A DNA stretch of 53,711 bases from Vicingaceae bacterium (GTDB lineage Bacteria > Bacteroidota > Bacteroidia > Flavobacteriales_E > Vicingaceae), in assembly GCA_019429185.1 (NCBI GenBank), contig JAHYJH010000011.1, forward strand, positions 1-53,711, written 5' to 3'. The position numbers and the translations under genes were made by a program. Shown in pieces: positions 30,985 through 39,833 of this stretch. The number at the start of each line of letters is the position of its first letter. The first letter of the stretch is position 1. The notes under the pieces were generated by a model that searched no databases, had not been told where the DNA came from, and saw only the letters and a list, made by a program, of their open reading frames with translations.

Positions 30985-31302
30985 ATGATTGCTGGAGTTA
31001 GCATATACGAAATCCTTACCTTAACATCCATACTGTTTTTTATTGGTGTGTACGGATTTATTACCCGAACCAACTTAATATCCATGTTAATTTCGGTGGA
31101 GTTAATTTTAAATTCTTCCGTTGTAAATTTTGTGGTGATTAACAAATATTTATTTCCTGAGGTATTGCAAGGAGTTTTCTTTTCCGTTTTTATTATTGCT
31201 GTTGCTGCCGCAGAAACGGCTTTAGCAATTGCAATCATCATTAACTTGTACCGACTAATTAGCTCGGTTGAGGTTAAAGACACAGAAGTAATGAAGTATT
31301 AA
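30985..31302 (+). CDS. nuoK: NADH-quinone oxidoreductase subunit K
   Basis: 105 aa with three membrane helices. The conserved motif is FIGVYGFITRTNLISMLISV followed by ELILNSSVVNF; Glu in TM2 and FIIAVAAAETALAIAIIINL with a second Glu in TM3 are the proton-path acids of NuoK/MrpC. Integral membrane-arm subunit. It lies between heptad arrays on both sides. Confidence 0.96.
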   Translation: MIAGVSIYEILTLTSILFFIGVYGFITRTNLISMLISVELILNSSVVNFVVINKYLFPEVLQGVFFSVFIIAVAAAETALAIAIIINLYRLISSVEVKDTEVMKY

Positions 31303-31307
31303 GGGAT

Positions 31308-31360
31308 AAATAACAAATAACAAATAACAAAAATCGTAAATCCAAAATCGTAAATCAAAG
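31308..31360. repeat. Heptad array between nuoK and nuoL
   Basis: AAATAAC three times (31308-31328), two extra bases, then AAATCGT, AAATCCA, AAATCGT, AAATCAA (31331-31358), ending two bases before the nuoL ATG. Confidence 0.9.
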
Positions 31361-33277
31361 ATGAACATCAATTATATCATATTAGTCCCATTAATTCCAC
31401 TGGCGGTTTTTTTACTGTTGGGTATTTTTAGCCATAAAATTAAACCTGCTGTTTCTGGTCTTATCGGTGTTGGAGGGTTGTTAAGTTCTACTATTTTATC
31501 TTTTTATGCAGCCTATCAATACTTTTTTATTTATGGAAAAGTAGATGGTGTTTTTCAAACATTTGTTGAAAAAACCACGTGGATGAATTTTACTGACACC
31601 TTACACATTGATATGGGAATTTTAATTGACCCTATTTCGGTAATGATGTTAGTGGTGGTATCAACCATCTCTTTAATGGTACACATCTACAGTAATGGTT
31701 ACATGAAAGGTGATGAAGGATTTACCAAATTTTTCGCTTATTTATCGCTGTTTTCTTTCTCCATGTTTGGATTAGTTTTGGCAACTAACTTGTTTCAAAT
31801 CTATATTTTTTGGGAATTGGTGGGAGTTTCCTCTTATCTTTTAATTGGATATTATTACACCAAATCATCAGCAATAGCTGCATCTAAAAAAGCGTTTATT
31901 GTAACTCGTTTTGCCGATTTAGGGTTTCTTATTGGGATTTTAATTATTGGATATTATACTGGAACATACGATTTTATTGATTTAAACAACCCTGAAGGAA
32001 ATGCCATATTAAGCTGGGCAGCCACTTCATTTATGGGTATGTCAGTAATTACTTGGGCTTTAATTTTAATTTTTGTTGGTGGTGCGGGTAAATCAGCCAT
32101 GTTTCCACTACATATATGGTTGCCCGATGCAATGGAAGGACCAACACCGGTTTCTGCATTAATCCACGCAGCAACAATGGTAGTTGCTGGTTGTTATTTG
32201 GTTGCCCGATTATTCCCCATGTATTATTTTGTTGACGATGGTTTTGCCTTACATATTGTAGCTTATGTTGGAGCTTTTTCCTCCTTATTTGCTGCGGTAA
32301 TTGCCATCACACAAACAGATATAAAACGAGTATTGGCATTTTCTACCATGTCGCAAATTGGTTACATGATGTTTGCTCTTGGTGTTTCTGGCTACGGTGG
32401 TCACGAGGGAGTTGGTTATATGGCATCCATGTTCCATTTGTTTACCCACGCTATGTTTAAAGCCTTATTATTCCTGTGTGCAGGTTCAGTAATTCATGCG
32501 GTTCATAGCAACGAACTAAAAGACATGGGAGGTTTACGTAAATATATGCCCATCACTAATATTACTTTTTTAATTGCCGCATTGGCTATTGCAGGTGTTC
32601 CACCTTTTGCTGGGTTTTGGAGTAAAGACGAAATTTTAGTAGCTGCCTTCCATCACGACAAGTTAATTTATTATGTGGGGCTTTTAGTTGCAGGGTTAAC
32701 TGCGTTTTACATGTTTAGACTTTATTTTGGCATATTTTGGAGTAAAGATACCAAGTACGACCATACTCCACATGAATCACCTATGTCGATGAGTATTCCA
32801 TTAATGATTTTAGCTTTTTTAAGTATTACAGTAGGGTTTATTCCTTTTAGCGAGTTTGTAACTGCCGACAGAATGGGTTTTGAAGCACACCTTAACTATC
32901 CATTAGCAGCAGTAGCTGTTGGCGTTGGAGCAGTTGGCATAATACTTTCGTGGATTTTTTATAAAAAAGAAAACGATTTAGCACAAAAATTCGCCAACTT
33001 TTTTGGTGTATTTTACAAATGGACAAGCAACAAATTTTATTTCGATGAAATTTATCTTTTTGTTACCAAAAAAATCATTTTCAATTTAATTGCTGCACCA
33101 ATTGCCAAATTCGATAAAAAAATTGTTGACGGAACCATGGAAGGCATTGGAAATAAAACGGTGTTATTATCCCAAAAAATAAAAGGTCTTCAATCAGGAA
33201 GAGTTCAGGATTATGCACTCTTTTTTGTTGGAGGAATAGTTGTTATAACAATGGTGTTTATTTATATGTGGAAATAA
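31361..33277 (+). CDS. nuoL: NADH-quinone oxidoreductase subunit L
   Basis: 638 aa. Antiporter-like proton-pumping subunit with about 16 membrane helices: IYIFWELVGVSSYLLIGYY (TM5 Glu), GGAGKSAMFPLHIWLPDAME followed by GPTPVSALIHAATMVVAG (TM7/TM8 Lys and His), ITQTDIKRVLAFSTMSQIGY, and a C-terminal lateral helix after about residue 540 (YKWTSNKFYFDEIY). The stop TAA lies in the first unit of a five-copy AAATAAC array. Confidence 0.97.
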   Translation: MNINYIILVPLIPLAVFLLLGIFSHKIKPAVSGLIGVGGLLSSTILSFYAAYQYFFIYGKVDGVFQTFVEKTTWMNFTDTLHIDMGILIDPISVMMLVVVSTISLMVHIYSNGYMKGDEGFTKFFAYLSLFSFSMFGLVLATNLFQIYIFWELVGVSSYLLIGYYYTKSSAIAASKKAFIVTRFADLGFLIGILIIGYYTGTYDFIDLNNPEGNAILSWAATSFMGMSVITWALILIFVGGAGKSAMFPLHIWLPDAMEGPTPVSALIHAATMVVAGCYLVARLFPMYYFVDDGFALHIVAYVGAFSSLFAAVIAITQTDIKRVLAFSTMSQIGYMMFALGVSGYGGHEGVGYMASMFHLFTHAMFKALLFLCAGSVIHAVHSNELKDMGGLRKYMPITNITFLIAALAIAGVPPFAGFWSKDEILVAAFHHDKLIYYVGLLVAGLTAFYMFRLYFGIFWSKDTKYDHTPHESPMSMSIPLMILAFLSITVGFIPFSEFVTADRMGFEAHLNYPLAAVAVGVGAVGIILSWIFYKKENDLAQKFANFFGVFYKWTSNKFYFDEIYLFVTKKIIFNLIAAPIAKFDKKIVDGTMEGIGNKTVLLSQKIKGLQSGRVQDYALFFVGGIVVITMVFIYMWK

Positions 33278-33306
33278 CAAATAACAAATAACAAATAACA
33301 AATAAC
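33272..33306. repeat. Heptad array AAATAAC x5 after nuoL
   Basis: Five perfect copies of AAATAAC; the nuoL stop is inside copy one. The complement GTTATTTGTT occurs at 33701-33710, so the intervening gene is bracketed by inverted copies. Confidence 0.95.
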
Positions 33307-33319
33307 AAAAGAGAAATTA

Positions 33320-33697
33320 ATGACTCAAGATACAGTAAATAAACGCTACGATTTAGAGGAAAGAACATTTCAATTTGCAAAAGAGGTTCGTTTATTTATT
33401 AAGTCTTTAGAGAGAACTATTGCAAATATTGAAGATGCTAAACAAGTTGTTCGTTCGTCTGGTTCTATAGGAGCAAATTATATTGAAGGGAATGAGTCTT
33501 TTAGTTAAAAAGACTTTGTTTTTAGGGTTAAAATTAGTAGAAAGGAAGCCAAAGAAAGTATTTATTGGCTAAAATTAATAAAAGAAACAAATACATTATC
33601 AAACGATAAAATAGCTGAAAAATTAATTCAAGAAGCAACAGAATTAAAAAAAATATTTTCAGCAATTATTGAAAAAACAAAACCTTCAGTTTTGTAG
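33320..33697 (+). pseudogene. Four-helix-bundle (23S rRNA IVP-type) protein, nonsense-disrupted
   Basis: 126 codons in one frame with an internal TAA at 33506-33508. Before the stop: MTQDTVNKRYDLEERTFQFA, KEVRLFIKSL, VVRSSGSIGANYIEGNESFS; after it: KDFVFRVKISRKEAKESIYW, LKLIKETNTL. Joined, it is the standard four-helix-bundle family (S23/IVP, first described in 23S rRNA intervening sequences), where the usual text is SxKDF; a single A-to-T change (AAA to TAA) explains the stop. The family is often found as a loose, mobile-looking gene. It interrupts the complex I operon between nuoL and nuoM, in the operon's direction, without obvious polar effect since the downstream genes are intact. Confidence 0.85.
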
Positions 33698-33735
33698 TTT
33701 GTTATTTGTTTTTTGGAATTTGAAATTTAAAGATT

Positions 33736-35214
33736 ATGGATATTTTATCACTCTTTGTCGTTGTACCAGTCCTAACTATTTTAGGATTATTGCTTACTAA
33801 AGGTTTAGCACAAGTTCGTATAGTGAGTATGGTGGGCAGTATTATTCAGCTTGGAATGGCTATCAATTTGGTTTTTGCTTATTTTAGAGAAAGAGCTATT
33901 AACGACAGTGTAATGCTTTTTACAAGAGATATTTTATGGTTTCAAAATTTTAATATTCATTATGCTATTGGGGTTGATGGTATTTCGGTAGCTTTATTAT
34001 TGTTAACCACCATCGTGGTATTAGCGGGAGTATTTATTTCATGGAAAGTAGATGATTTACCAAAAGAATTTTTCATTTCCTTATTGGTATTATCAACCGG
34101 AGTTTATGGATTTTTTATCTCCTTAGATTTGTTTACCATGTTTGTTTTTTACGAAATTGCGGTAATTCCAATGTATTTGCTAATTGGTATTTGGGGAACA
34201 GGTCCAAAAGAATATTCAGCCATGAAATTAACATTGATGTTAATGGGAGCTTCGTCAGTATTGTTAGTAGGTGTTTTAGGGATTTATTTTAATTCAAATG
34301 CAGATGGAGGGGAATTGACTTTTAACATTTTGGAAATTGCCAAAGTGAACATCCCATTTGAAGCCCAAAAACTATTCTTTCCTTTAACTTTTGTAGGTTT
34401 TGCAGTATTGGGAGCTTTATTTCCTTTTCATACTTGGTCGCCCGATGGTCATGCTTCAGCACCAACCGCAGTATCAATGTTGCATGCAGGAGTTTTAATG
34501 AAATTAGGAGGTTACGGTATTTTTAGGGTAGCCCTATTTTTGATGCCCGAAGGAGCAATGGATTGGTCGTGGTTCTTTATTATTTTATCAGCAACTGGAG
34601 TTATTTACGGAGCATTTGGAGCATTACGTCAAACCGATTTAAAATACATCAATGCTTATTCATCTGTTAGCCATTTAGGTATGGTATTGTTTGCGTTGTT
34701 AATGTTCAACAAAACGGCATACAATGGAGCAATTTTGCAATCCTTATCACATGGATTAATGACCGCACTTTTCTTTGCTTTAATTGGTATGATTTACGGA
34801 CGAACACACACCAGAGACATCACCAAATTAGGAGGATTATTAAAAGTAATTCCATTTATTTCGGTTATTTATGTAGTGGCAGGTATGGCATCGTTAGGGT
34901 TACCTGGATTTAGCGGTTTTGTGGCTGAGATGAACATATTTGTTGGGGCTTTTCAAAACGAGCAACTATTTTACCGAATAGCAACCATTGTTTCGGTATC
35001 GGCAATTGTAGTAACAGCAGTTTATACCTTACGGGTAGTTGGAATTATGCTGATGGGAAAAGTAACCAATCCCGAATATTTGGATTTACCAAAAACTACA
35101 TGGTTTGAAAAAACGGGTATTTTATTATTGTTAATTCCTGTCGTAGGTATGGGTGTTGCACCACTTTGGATTAGTGATATGGTAATGGATAGTATAAAAC
35201 TTTTTATGCAATAG
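33736..35214 (+). CDS. nuoM: NADH-quinone oxidoreductase subunit M
   Basis: 492 aa, about 14 membrane helices. Antiporter-like subunit with FVFYEIAVIPMYLLIGIWG (TM5 Glu), ALFPFHTWSPDGHASAPTAV and SMLHAGVLMKLGGYGIFR (TM7-8), RQTDLKYINAYSSVSHLGMV, and LGLPGFSGFVAE. It follows the IVP pseudogene by 38 bases. Confidence 0.97.
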   Translation: MDILSLFVVVPVLTILGLLLTKGLAQVRIVSMVGSIIQLGMAINLVFAYFRERAINDSVMLFTRDILWFQNFNIHYAIGVDGISVALLLLTTIVVLAGVFISWKVDDLPKEFFISLLVLSTGVYGFFISLDLFTMFVFYEIAVIPMYLLIGIWGTGPKEYSAMKLTLMLMGASSVLLVGVLGIYFNSNADGGELTFNILEIAKVNIPFEAQKLFFPLTFVGFAVLGALFPFHTWSPDGHASAPTAVSMLHAGVLMKLGGYGIFRVALFLMPEGAMDWSWFFIILSATGVIYGAFGALRQTDLKYINAYSSVSHLGMVLFALLMFNKTAYNGAILQSLSHGLMTALFFALIGMIYGRTHTRDITKLGGLLKVIPFISVIYVVAGMASLGLPGFSGFVAEMNIFVGAFQNEQLFYRIATIVSVSAIVVTAVYTLRVVGIMLMGKVTNPEYLDLPKTTWFEKTGILLLLIPVVGMGVAPLWISDMVMDSIKLFMQ

Positions 35215-35216
35215 CA

Positions 35217-35285
35217 ACAAGGGTGTATGTTCCCTTGTCAAGTAGTAGTATAATTTAGCAGTAACAAGGGGTCATGACCCCTTGT
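35217..35285. repeat. Two related small palindromes between nuoM and nuoN
   Basis: 35217-35238: ACAAGGG, 8-base loop, CCCTTGT. 35264-35285: a perfect 22-bp palindrome made of ACAAGGGGTCA and its complement TGACCCCTTGT. Both share the ACAAGGG/CCCTTGT arms and sit in a 93-base gap followed by an A/G-rich run before nuoN. Confidence 0.9.
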
Positions 35286-35307
35286 CAAAAAAAAGAAAAA
35301 AAAGAAA

Positions 35308-36735
35308 ATGGATATAAGTAATTTTTTATTAATGAGGCAAGAAATAATGCTATTGTCAATAGTGTTGTTGCTAATCATTGCCGAAATTTTTATTCCAAAC
35401 GACAAAAAAAGCAGCATTGTTCACTTTGCTATCTTTTTATTTGGAATACACACCATTCTTGGTTTTGTGGAGTTGAGTGAAGGAAGCCTATTTGGAGGCT
35501 CGTTTCAAACCACCAAATTGGTGTACTTTTTTAAAAATGTTTTAAATGTGGGCGTTTTAATTGTATTGCTTCAATCGGCAGATTGGATTCAAGAGAAAGT
35601 AGTGAATGAAAACAAAGGTAGTGAGTTTTTTATTCTGTTGTTTTCATCGTTGTTGGGTATGTATTTTATGATTTCTGCAGGCGATTTTTTAATGTTTTAC
35701 ATTGGTTTAGAACTAGGTACTTTACCAGTTGCAGCTTTGGCAGCTTACGAAACCTCCAAAAGAATTTCCAGCGAATCGGGTATAAAATTTATTCTTTCTG
35801 CTGCATTGGCTTCAGGAACAGCTTTGTTTGGCGTTAGTTTGCTTTATGCCACCTCTGGCTCTATTTTCTTTGCTGATATTACAACCATCACGGCAAGCAA
35901 CTTAACTATTTTAGGGTTTGTACTTTTCTTCTCGGGGTTGGCATTTAAAATTTCCATCGTTCCTTTCCATTTTTGGACAGCTGATGTGTATGAAGGAGCT
36001 CCAATTAGTGTTTCTTCTTATCTTTCAGTAATCTCAAAAGGTGCAGCAGTATTTATCTTAATGATTTTATTGTTTACCGTTTTAAAACCATTGATGCATA
36101 TTTGGGAAAATATGATTTATGGATTAACCATTGCCACTATGGTGATTGGTAATTTGTTTGCCCTACGCCAACAAAACATGAAACGGTTTTTAGCATTTTC
36201 ATCCATTGCTCAAGCTGGGTTTATTTTATTGGGAATCATTTCAGGAACTCAGTTAGGAGCAACCACTGCCATTTATTTTGTATTGGTGTATATTTTCTCC
36301 AACTTGGCTGCTTTTGGTGTGGTTCAAGCCATTTCGTTACAAACAGGTAAAGAAAACATGGACGACTATAATGGTTTGTATCGAACCAACCCTAAACTTA
36401 GTTTAGTAATGATGTTGGCTTTGTTTTCATTGGCTGGAATACCTCCTGTAGCTGGATTTTTTGGTAAATTTTTCTTGTTTACCTCTGCCGCAAGCGAAGG
36501 CTATTATTTGTTGGTATTTATAGCTGCTGCAAATGCTACTATTTCACTTTACTATTATTTGTTGGTAGTGCGTGCCATGTTTATTCGTAAAAACGATAAT
36601 CCTATACCATTTTTTAACAGCAAAATTTATATGAGGTTGGGATTAATTGTTTCGGTAATAGGTATTTTTGTTTTAGGATTATATAGCCCATTGTACGATT
36701 ACATTTTTGAATTAAATGGATTTTTAAACCAATAA
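35308..36735 (+). CDS. nuoN: NADH-quinone oxidoreductase subunit N
   Basis: 475 aa, about 14 membrane helices. Third antiporter-like subunit: FYIGLELGTLPVAALAAYE (TM5 Glu), FKISIVPFHFWTADVYEGAP followed by ISVSSYLSVISKGAAV (TM7-8), RQQNMKRFLAFSSIAQAGFI and AGIPPVAGFFGKF. Completes the membrane arm, so the operon has A, B, C, D, H, I, J, K, L, M and N: the 11-subunit form. Confidence 0.97.
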   Translation: MDISNFLLMRQEIMLLSIVLLLIIAEIFIPNDKKSSIVHFAIFLFGIHTILGFVELSEGSLFGGSFQTTKLVYFFKNVLNVGVLIVLLQSADWIQEKVVNENKGSEFFILLFSSLLGMYFMISAGDFLMFYIGLELGTLPVAALAAYETSKRISSESGIKFILSAALASGTALFGVSLLYATSGSIFFADITTITASNLTILGFVLFFSGLAFKISIVPFHFWTADVYEGAPISVSSYLSVISKGAAVFILMILLFTVLKPLMHIWENMIYGLTIATMVIGNLFALRQQNMKRFLAFSSIAQAGFILLGIISGTQLGATTAIYFVLVYIFSNLAAFGVVQAISLQTGKENMDDYNGLYRTNPKLSLVMMLALFSLAGIPPVAGFFGKFFLFTSAASEGYYLLVFIAAANATISLYYYLLVVRAMFIRKNDNPIPFFNSKIYMRLGLIVSVIGIFVLGLYSPLYDYIFELNGFLNQ

Positions 36736-36738
36736 GAT

Positions 36739-37068
36739 ATGGCAACATTAGACGGAAAACATTCATTTGGAAGCATAGGCGAAACAAGGGTAACCTTTAT
36801 CGAAAAAAATGTTGATGCCAACAGAAAAGATTTTTTAAAAAAACTATTGGAACACAATGGCTTGGAAGTGGTGATAGATGAACCAGCACCAAAAACACCA
36901 GAAGACCCACAACTTTATACGGTTGGTGTTACTGACATGACGTTTAACCCAACCATAACAATTTTTGAACGCAAATTAAAAACCCTTGACGGTAAAATAG
37001 CTAACCAAGATTATTGGTTTCAACGAACAAGTGAGGATTTAAAACCTCAATACTGGAAAAACGATTGA
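36739..37068 (+). CDS. Small conserved protein at the end of the nuo operon
   Basis: 109 aa, not recognised. Soluble, mixed charge, no signal peptide, no Cys. Notable segments: GETRVTFIEKNVDANRKDFL, LLEHNGLEVVIDEP, YTVGVTDMTFNPTITIFERK and ANQDYWFQRTSEDL. The start is three bases after the nuoN stop, so it is almost certainly translated from the same transcript and may be an accessory or assembly factor of this complex I; this is inference from linkage only. A 14-bp-arm hairpin downstream probably ends the operon. Confidence 0.75.
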   Translation: MATLDGKHSFGSIGETRVTFIEKNVDANRKDFLKKLLEHNGLEVVIDEPAPKTPEDPQLYTVGVTDMTFNPTITIFERKLKTLDGKIANQDYWFQRTSEDLKPQYWKND

Positions 37069-37090
37069 AGTAATATTTAAGTAAAGAGGG

Positions 37091-37127
37091 TTGATGTTTA
37101 AAATATTTTTCTAATTTTAAACATCAA
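37091..37127 (+). terminator. Hairpin after the nuo operon, before acs
   Basis: Perfect 14-bp arms TTGATGTTTAAAAT (37091-37104) and ATTTTAAACATCAA (37114-37127) with a 9-base loop. AT-rich, no strong T-run after it, so it could be a weak terminator or an operator/leader structure for acs, whose ATG is 17 bases downstream. Confidence 0.5.
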
Positions 37128-37143
37128 TAAATTCGATTTACTT

Positions 37144-39036
37144 ATGACACTAAAAATAAACTCTTTCGCAGCATATCAACAACAATATCAAAAAAGTATA
37201 GAAAACCCTGAAGCCTTTTGGGATGAAATTGCATCTACTTTTCAGTGGCGAAAAAAATGGGACAAAACCCTAGAATGGGAATTTAAAACGCCTTCTATAA
37301 AATGGTTTGTAAATGGCAAATTGAATATTACCGAAAACTGTTTGGATAGGCATTTGGCAACGCAACCCAATAAAACAGCTATTCTTTGGGAACCTAATAA
37401 TCCTAAAGAAAAAGTTGTGAAAATTACTTACAAAGAATTACACGAAAAAGTAAGTGCGTTTGCCAATGTGTTGAAAAACAATGGAGCCAAAAAAGGCGAT
37501 AGAATTTGTTTGTATATGCCTATGGTTCCAGAATTGGCTATTGCTACGTTGGCTTGCGCTAGAATTGGAGCGATACATTCGGTAGTGTTTGCGGGTTTTT
37601 CTGCTAAAGCACTTGCCGATAGAATAAATGACGCTCAGTGTAATATTGTTATTTGTTCGGATGAGTCTTATCGCGGGTCTAAAACTATTCCTATAAAAGC
37701 GGTGGTGGATGAAGCCTTGCAACAATGCACTTCGGTAACAACCAACATTGTGTTGAAAAGAACAGGAGCTGAAGTTGCTTTTAATGACAAAATAGACAAA
37801 TGGTGGCTCGATGAAATGGCTAAAGTAACTACCAATTGCCCTGCTGAGGTAATGGATGCGGAAGATCCGTTGTTTATTCTTTACACTTCGGGTTCTACCG
37901 GGCAGCCAAAAGGAATTTTACATACCACAGGCGGTTATATGGTGTATGCTCAATACTCGTTTCAAAATGTTTTTCAGTATGAGGAGGGGGCTGTTTATTG
38001 GTGTACAGCCGATATTGGTTGGATAACTGGACATTCCTACATTGTCTATGGGCCTTTGTTGGCAGGAGCAACTACAGTAATGTTTGAAGGTATCCCTACT
38101 TGGCCAGATGCAGGTAGGTTTTGGGAGATAGTGGCAAAACACAAAATAAACATTTTCTATACTGCACCAACTGCCATCAGGGCTTTAATGGCAAGTGATA
38201 TTAATTTTGTACACCAACACGATTTATCGTCATTAAAAGTATTGGGAAGCGTAGGAGAACCCATAAACGATGAAGCGTGGGAATGGTATCACGAGTATAT
38301 TGGTAAAGGAAAATGCCCTATTGTAGATACGTGGTGGCAAACCGAAACAGGTGGAATTATGATTTCTCCGTTGGGGAATTTAACGCCCTTAAAACCTTCT
38401 TATGCCACCTATCCCTTACCGGGAATTCAGCCGTGTATTGTGGATGCGGATGGCAACGAATTGACCGAAACAGAAACAGAAGGTAATTTGTGTATTAAAT
38501 TTCCTTGGCCCTCAATGTTGAGAACCATTTACAATGACCACGAAAGATGTAAACAAACCTATTTTTCTACTTACGAAAACAAGTATTTTACAGGCGATGG
38601 TTGCCGCAGAGATGCTGATGGAATGTATAGAATTACAGGCAGAGTAGATGATGTAATTAATGTTTCGGGACATCGCATGGGGACTGCTGAAGTAGAAGAT
38701 GCGTTAGACACGCACGAATGTGTGGTGGAAACAGCGGTAGTGGGTTATCCGCATGATATTAAAGGACAAGGCATTTATGCTTATGTAATTTGTGCGAAAG
38801 AAGTAGATGAGAACGAACTCCGCAAAGAACTGTTGGAGTTGGTAACCAAAGAAATTGGAGCTATTGCCAAGCCCGATAAAATACAGATAGTAAAAGACTT
38901 GCCTAAAACTCGTTCCGGGAAAATTATGCGTAGGATTTTACGAAAAATTGCCGAAGGCGACACCTCCAACTTAGGTGACACCAGTACCCTCCTCGACCCA
39001 GAAGTAGTAGAAAGCATTAAAAAAGGGAAGTTGTGA
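37144..39036 (+). CDS. acs: Acetyl-CoA synthetase (AMP-forming)
   Basis: 630 aa, normal length. Adenylate-forming motifs: P-loop [20 protein letters not shown], substrate motif [34 protein letters not shown] followed by [15 protein letters not shown], and the acetylation-site region [13 protein letters not shown] with catalytic Lys593. Converts acetate, ATP and CoA to acetyl-CoA. In context with PFOR and complex I it feeds or drains the same acetyl-CoA pool. Its stop overlaps the ATG of the next gene (TGATG). Confidence 0.97.
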   Translation: MTLKINSFAAYQQQYQKSIENPEAFWDEIASTFQWRKKWDKTLEWEFKTPSIKWFVNGKLNITENCLDRHLATQPNKTAILWEPNNPKEKVVKITYKELHEKVSAFANVLKNNGAKKGDRICLYMPMVPELAIATLACARIGAIHSVVFAGFSAKALADRINDAQCNIVICSDESYRGSKTIPIKAVVDEALQQCTSVTTNIVLKRTGAEVAFNDKIDKWWLDEMAKVTTNCPAEVMDAEDPLFILYTSGSTGQPKGILHTTGGYMVYAQYSFQNVFQYEEGAVYWCTADIGWITGHSYIVYGPLLAGATTVMFEGIPTWPDAGRFWEIVAKHKINIFYTAPTAIRALMASDINFVHQHDLSSLKVLGSVGEPINDEAWEWYHEYIGKGKCPIVDTWWQTETGGIMISPLGNLTPLKPSYATYPLPGIQPCIVDADGNELTETETEGNLCIKFPWPSMLRTIYNDHERCKQTYFSTYENKYFTGDGCRRDADGMYRITGRVDDVINVSGHRMGTAEVEDALDTHECVVETAVVGYPHDIKGQGIYAYVICAKEVDENELRKELLELVTKEIGAIAKPDKIQIVKDLPKTRSGKIMRRILRKIAEGDTSNLGDTSTLLDPEVVESIKKGKL

Positions 39037-39788
39037 TGAAATATGTAATTAAAATAACTAGTTATTTAGCTTTTTTACTTATTACTTTTTCATTTTTTTC
39101 AAGTTGTGAATCAAAAAAAGATGATTCTGAATCAGATAAGTATTTAAAAAAAATTAGGAATATTTATTACCCTTTAGTGGAGAATCATAGCCTTGTTATT
39201 ATTGAATTATTTGAGGCATATAAAAAACGTTATGAAAATAATGAGGCATGTGATAAAGATGAACTTAAGAAGTTAAATGACTTAAGGAAACATCAAGCTC
39301 AGTTAATTCTTGATGCTAAAGTAAAATTAGATTCTTTGCCAGATGATGGTTATGGTTATGTTAGTTCTGTTCGTTCATTTGCAAATGACTATAGCACATA
39401 TGGCATTTTTGTTAGTTGGGATTTATTTCTTGTTAATTTATCGTATTATTCACCTGATGAGCATATTGTATTTCTTGGGTCTTATTCCAATGATGAGCCA
39501 ATTTGGGACACTTTAAATACATTTGAAATGATAAAAATAGATACAACAGAACACTTTGGTCTAACTCATGGTAGTGTTAATCGTAAAGGTTTTGAAGGTT
39601 TTAATGGATTAATTCCAGAAGCTTACATTTTACAATTAATTAAGCCTATTGATAACATTTTATTTAGAGAATCTATCTTTTGTATAGAAAATGTTCATAG
39701 TTTGTCTAAGAGATTAGCCAATAAAGAAAATGAATACATAGATAGAATTTATGAAATTGAAAAATCTCTTTTAGAGAAGAAAAATTAA
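39036..39788 (+). CDS. Putative lipoprotein, unknown function
   Basis: About 250 aa from the ATG at 39036 (a GTG three bases earlier is also in frame). N-terminal lipoprotein signal: hydrophobic stretch (about 8-22) then FFSSCES, Cys near residue 23. The mature part is Asp/Glu/Lys-rich and helical, with YLKKIRNIYYPLVENHSLVI and IYEIEKSLLEKK; no domain is recognised. It overlaps the acs stop, but a functional link is doubtful. Codon use appears more AT-rich than in acs, with few conserved blocks. Confidence 0.7.
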   Translation: MKYVIKITSYLAFLLITFSFFSSCESKKDDSESDKYLKKIRNIYYPLVENHSLVIIELFEAYKKRYENNEACDKDELKKLNDLRKHQAQLILDAKVKLDSLPDDGYGYVSSVRSFANDYSTYGIFVSWDLFLVNLSYYSPDEHIVFLGSYSNDEPIWDTLNTFEMIKIDTTEHFGLTHGSVNRKGFEGFNGLIPEAYILQLIKPIDNILFRESIFCIENVHSLSKRLANKENEYIDRIYEIEKSLLEKKN

Positions 39789-39833
39789 AAAGTTAGGGGA
39801 GTTATTTTTAAAAATCAACACAGCAAATAAAAA

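Noticed and set aside
34000-34600. Insertion or frameshift in nuoM
   Set aside because: The reading frame is intact with all conserved blocks in order.
36739-37068. A divergent nuoE-type subunit at the operon end
   Set aside because: The 109-aa protein has no Cys residues, so it cannot hold the 2Fe-2S cluster of NuoE.
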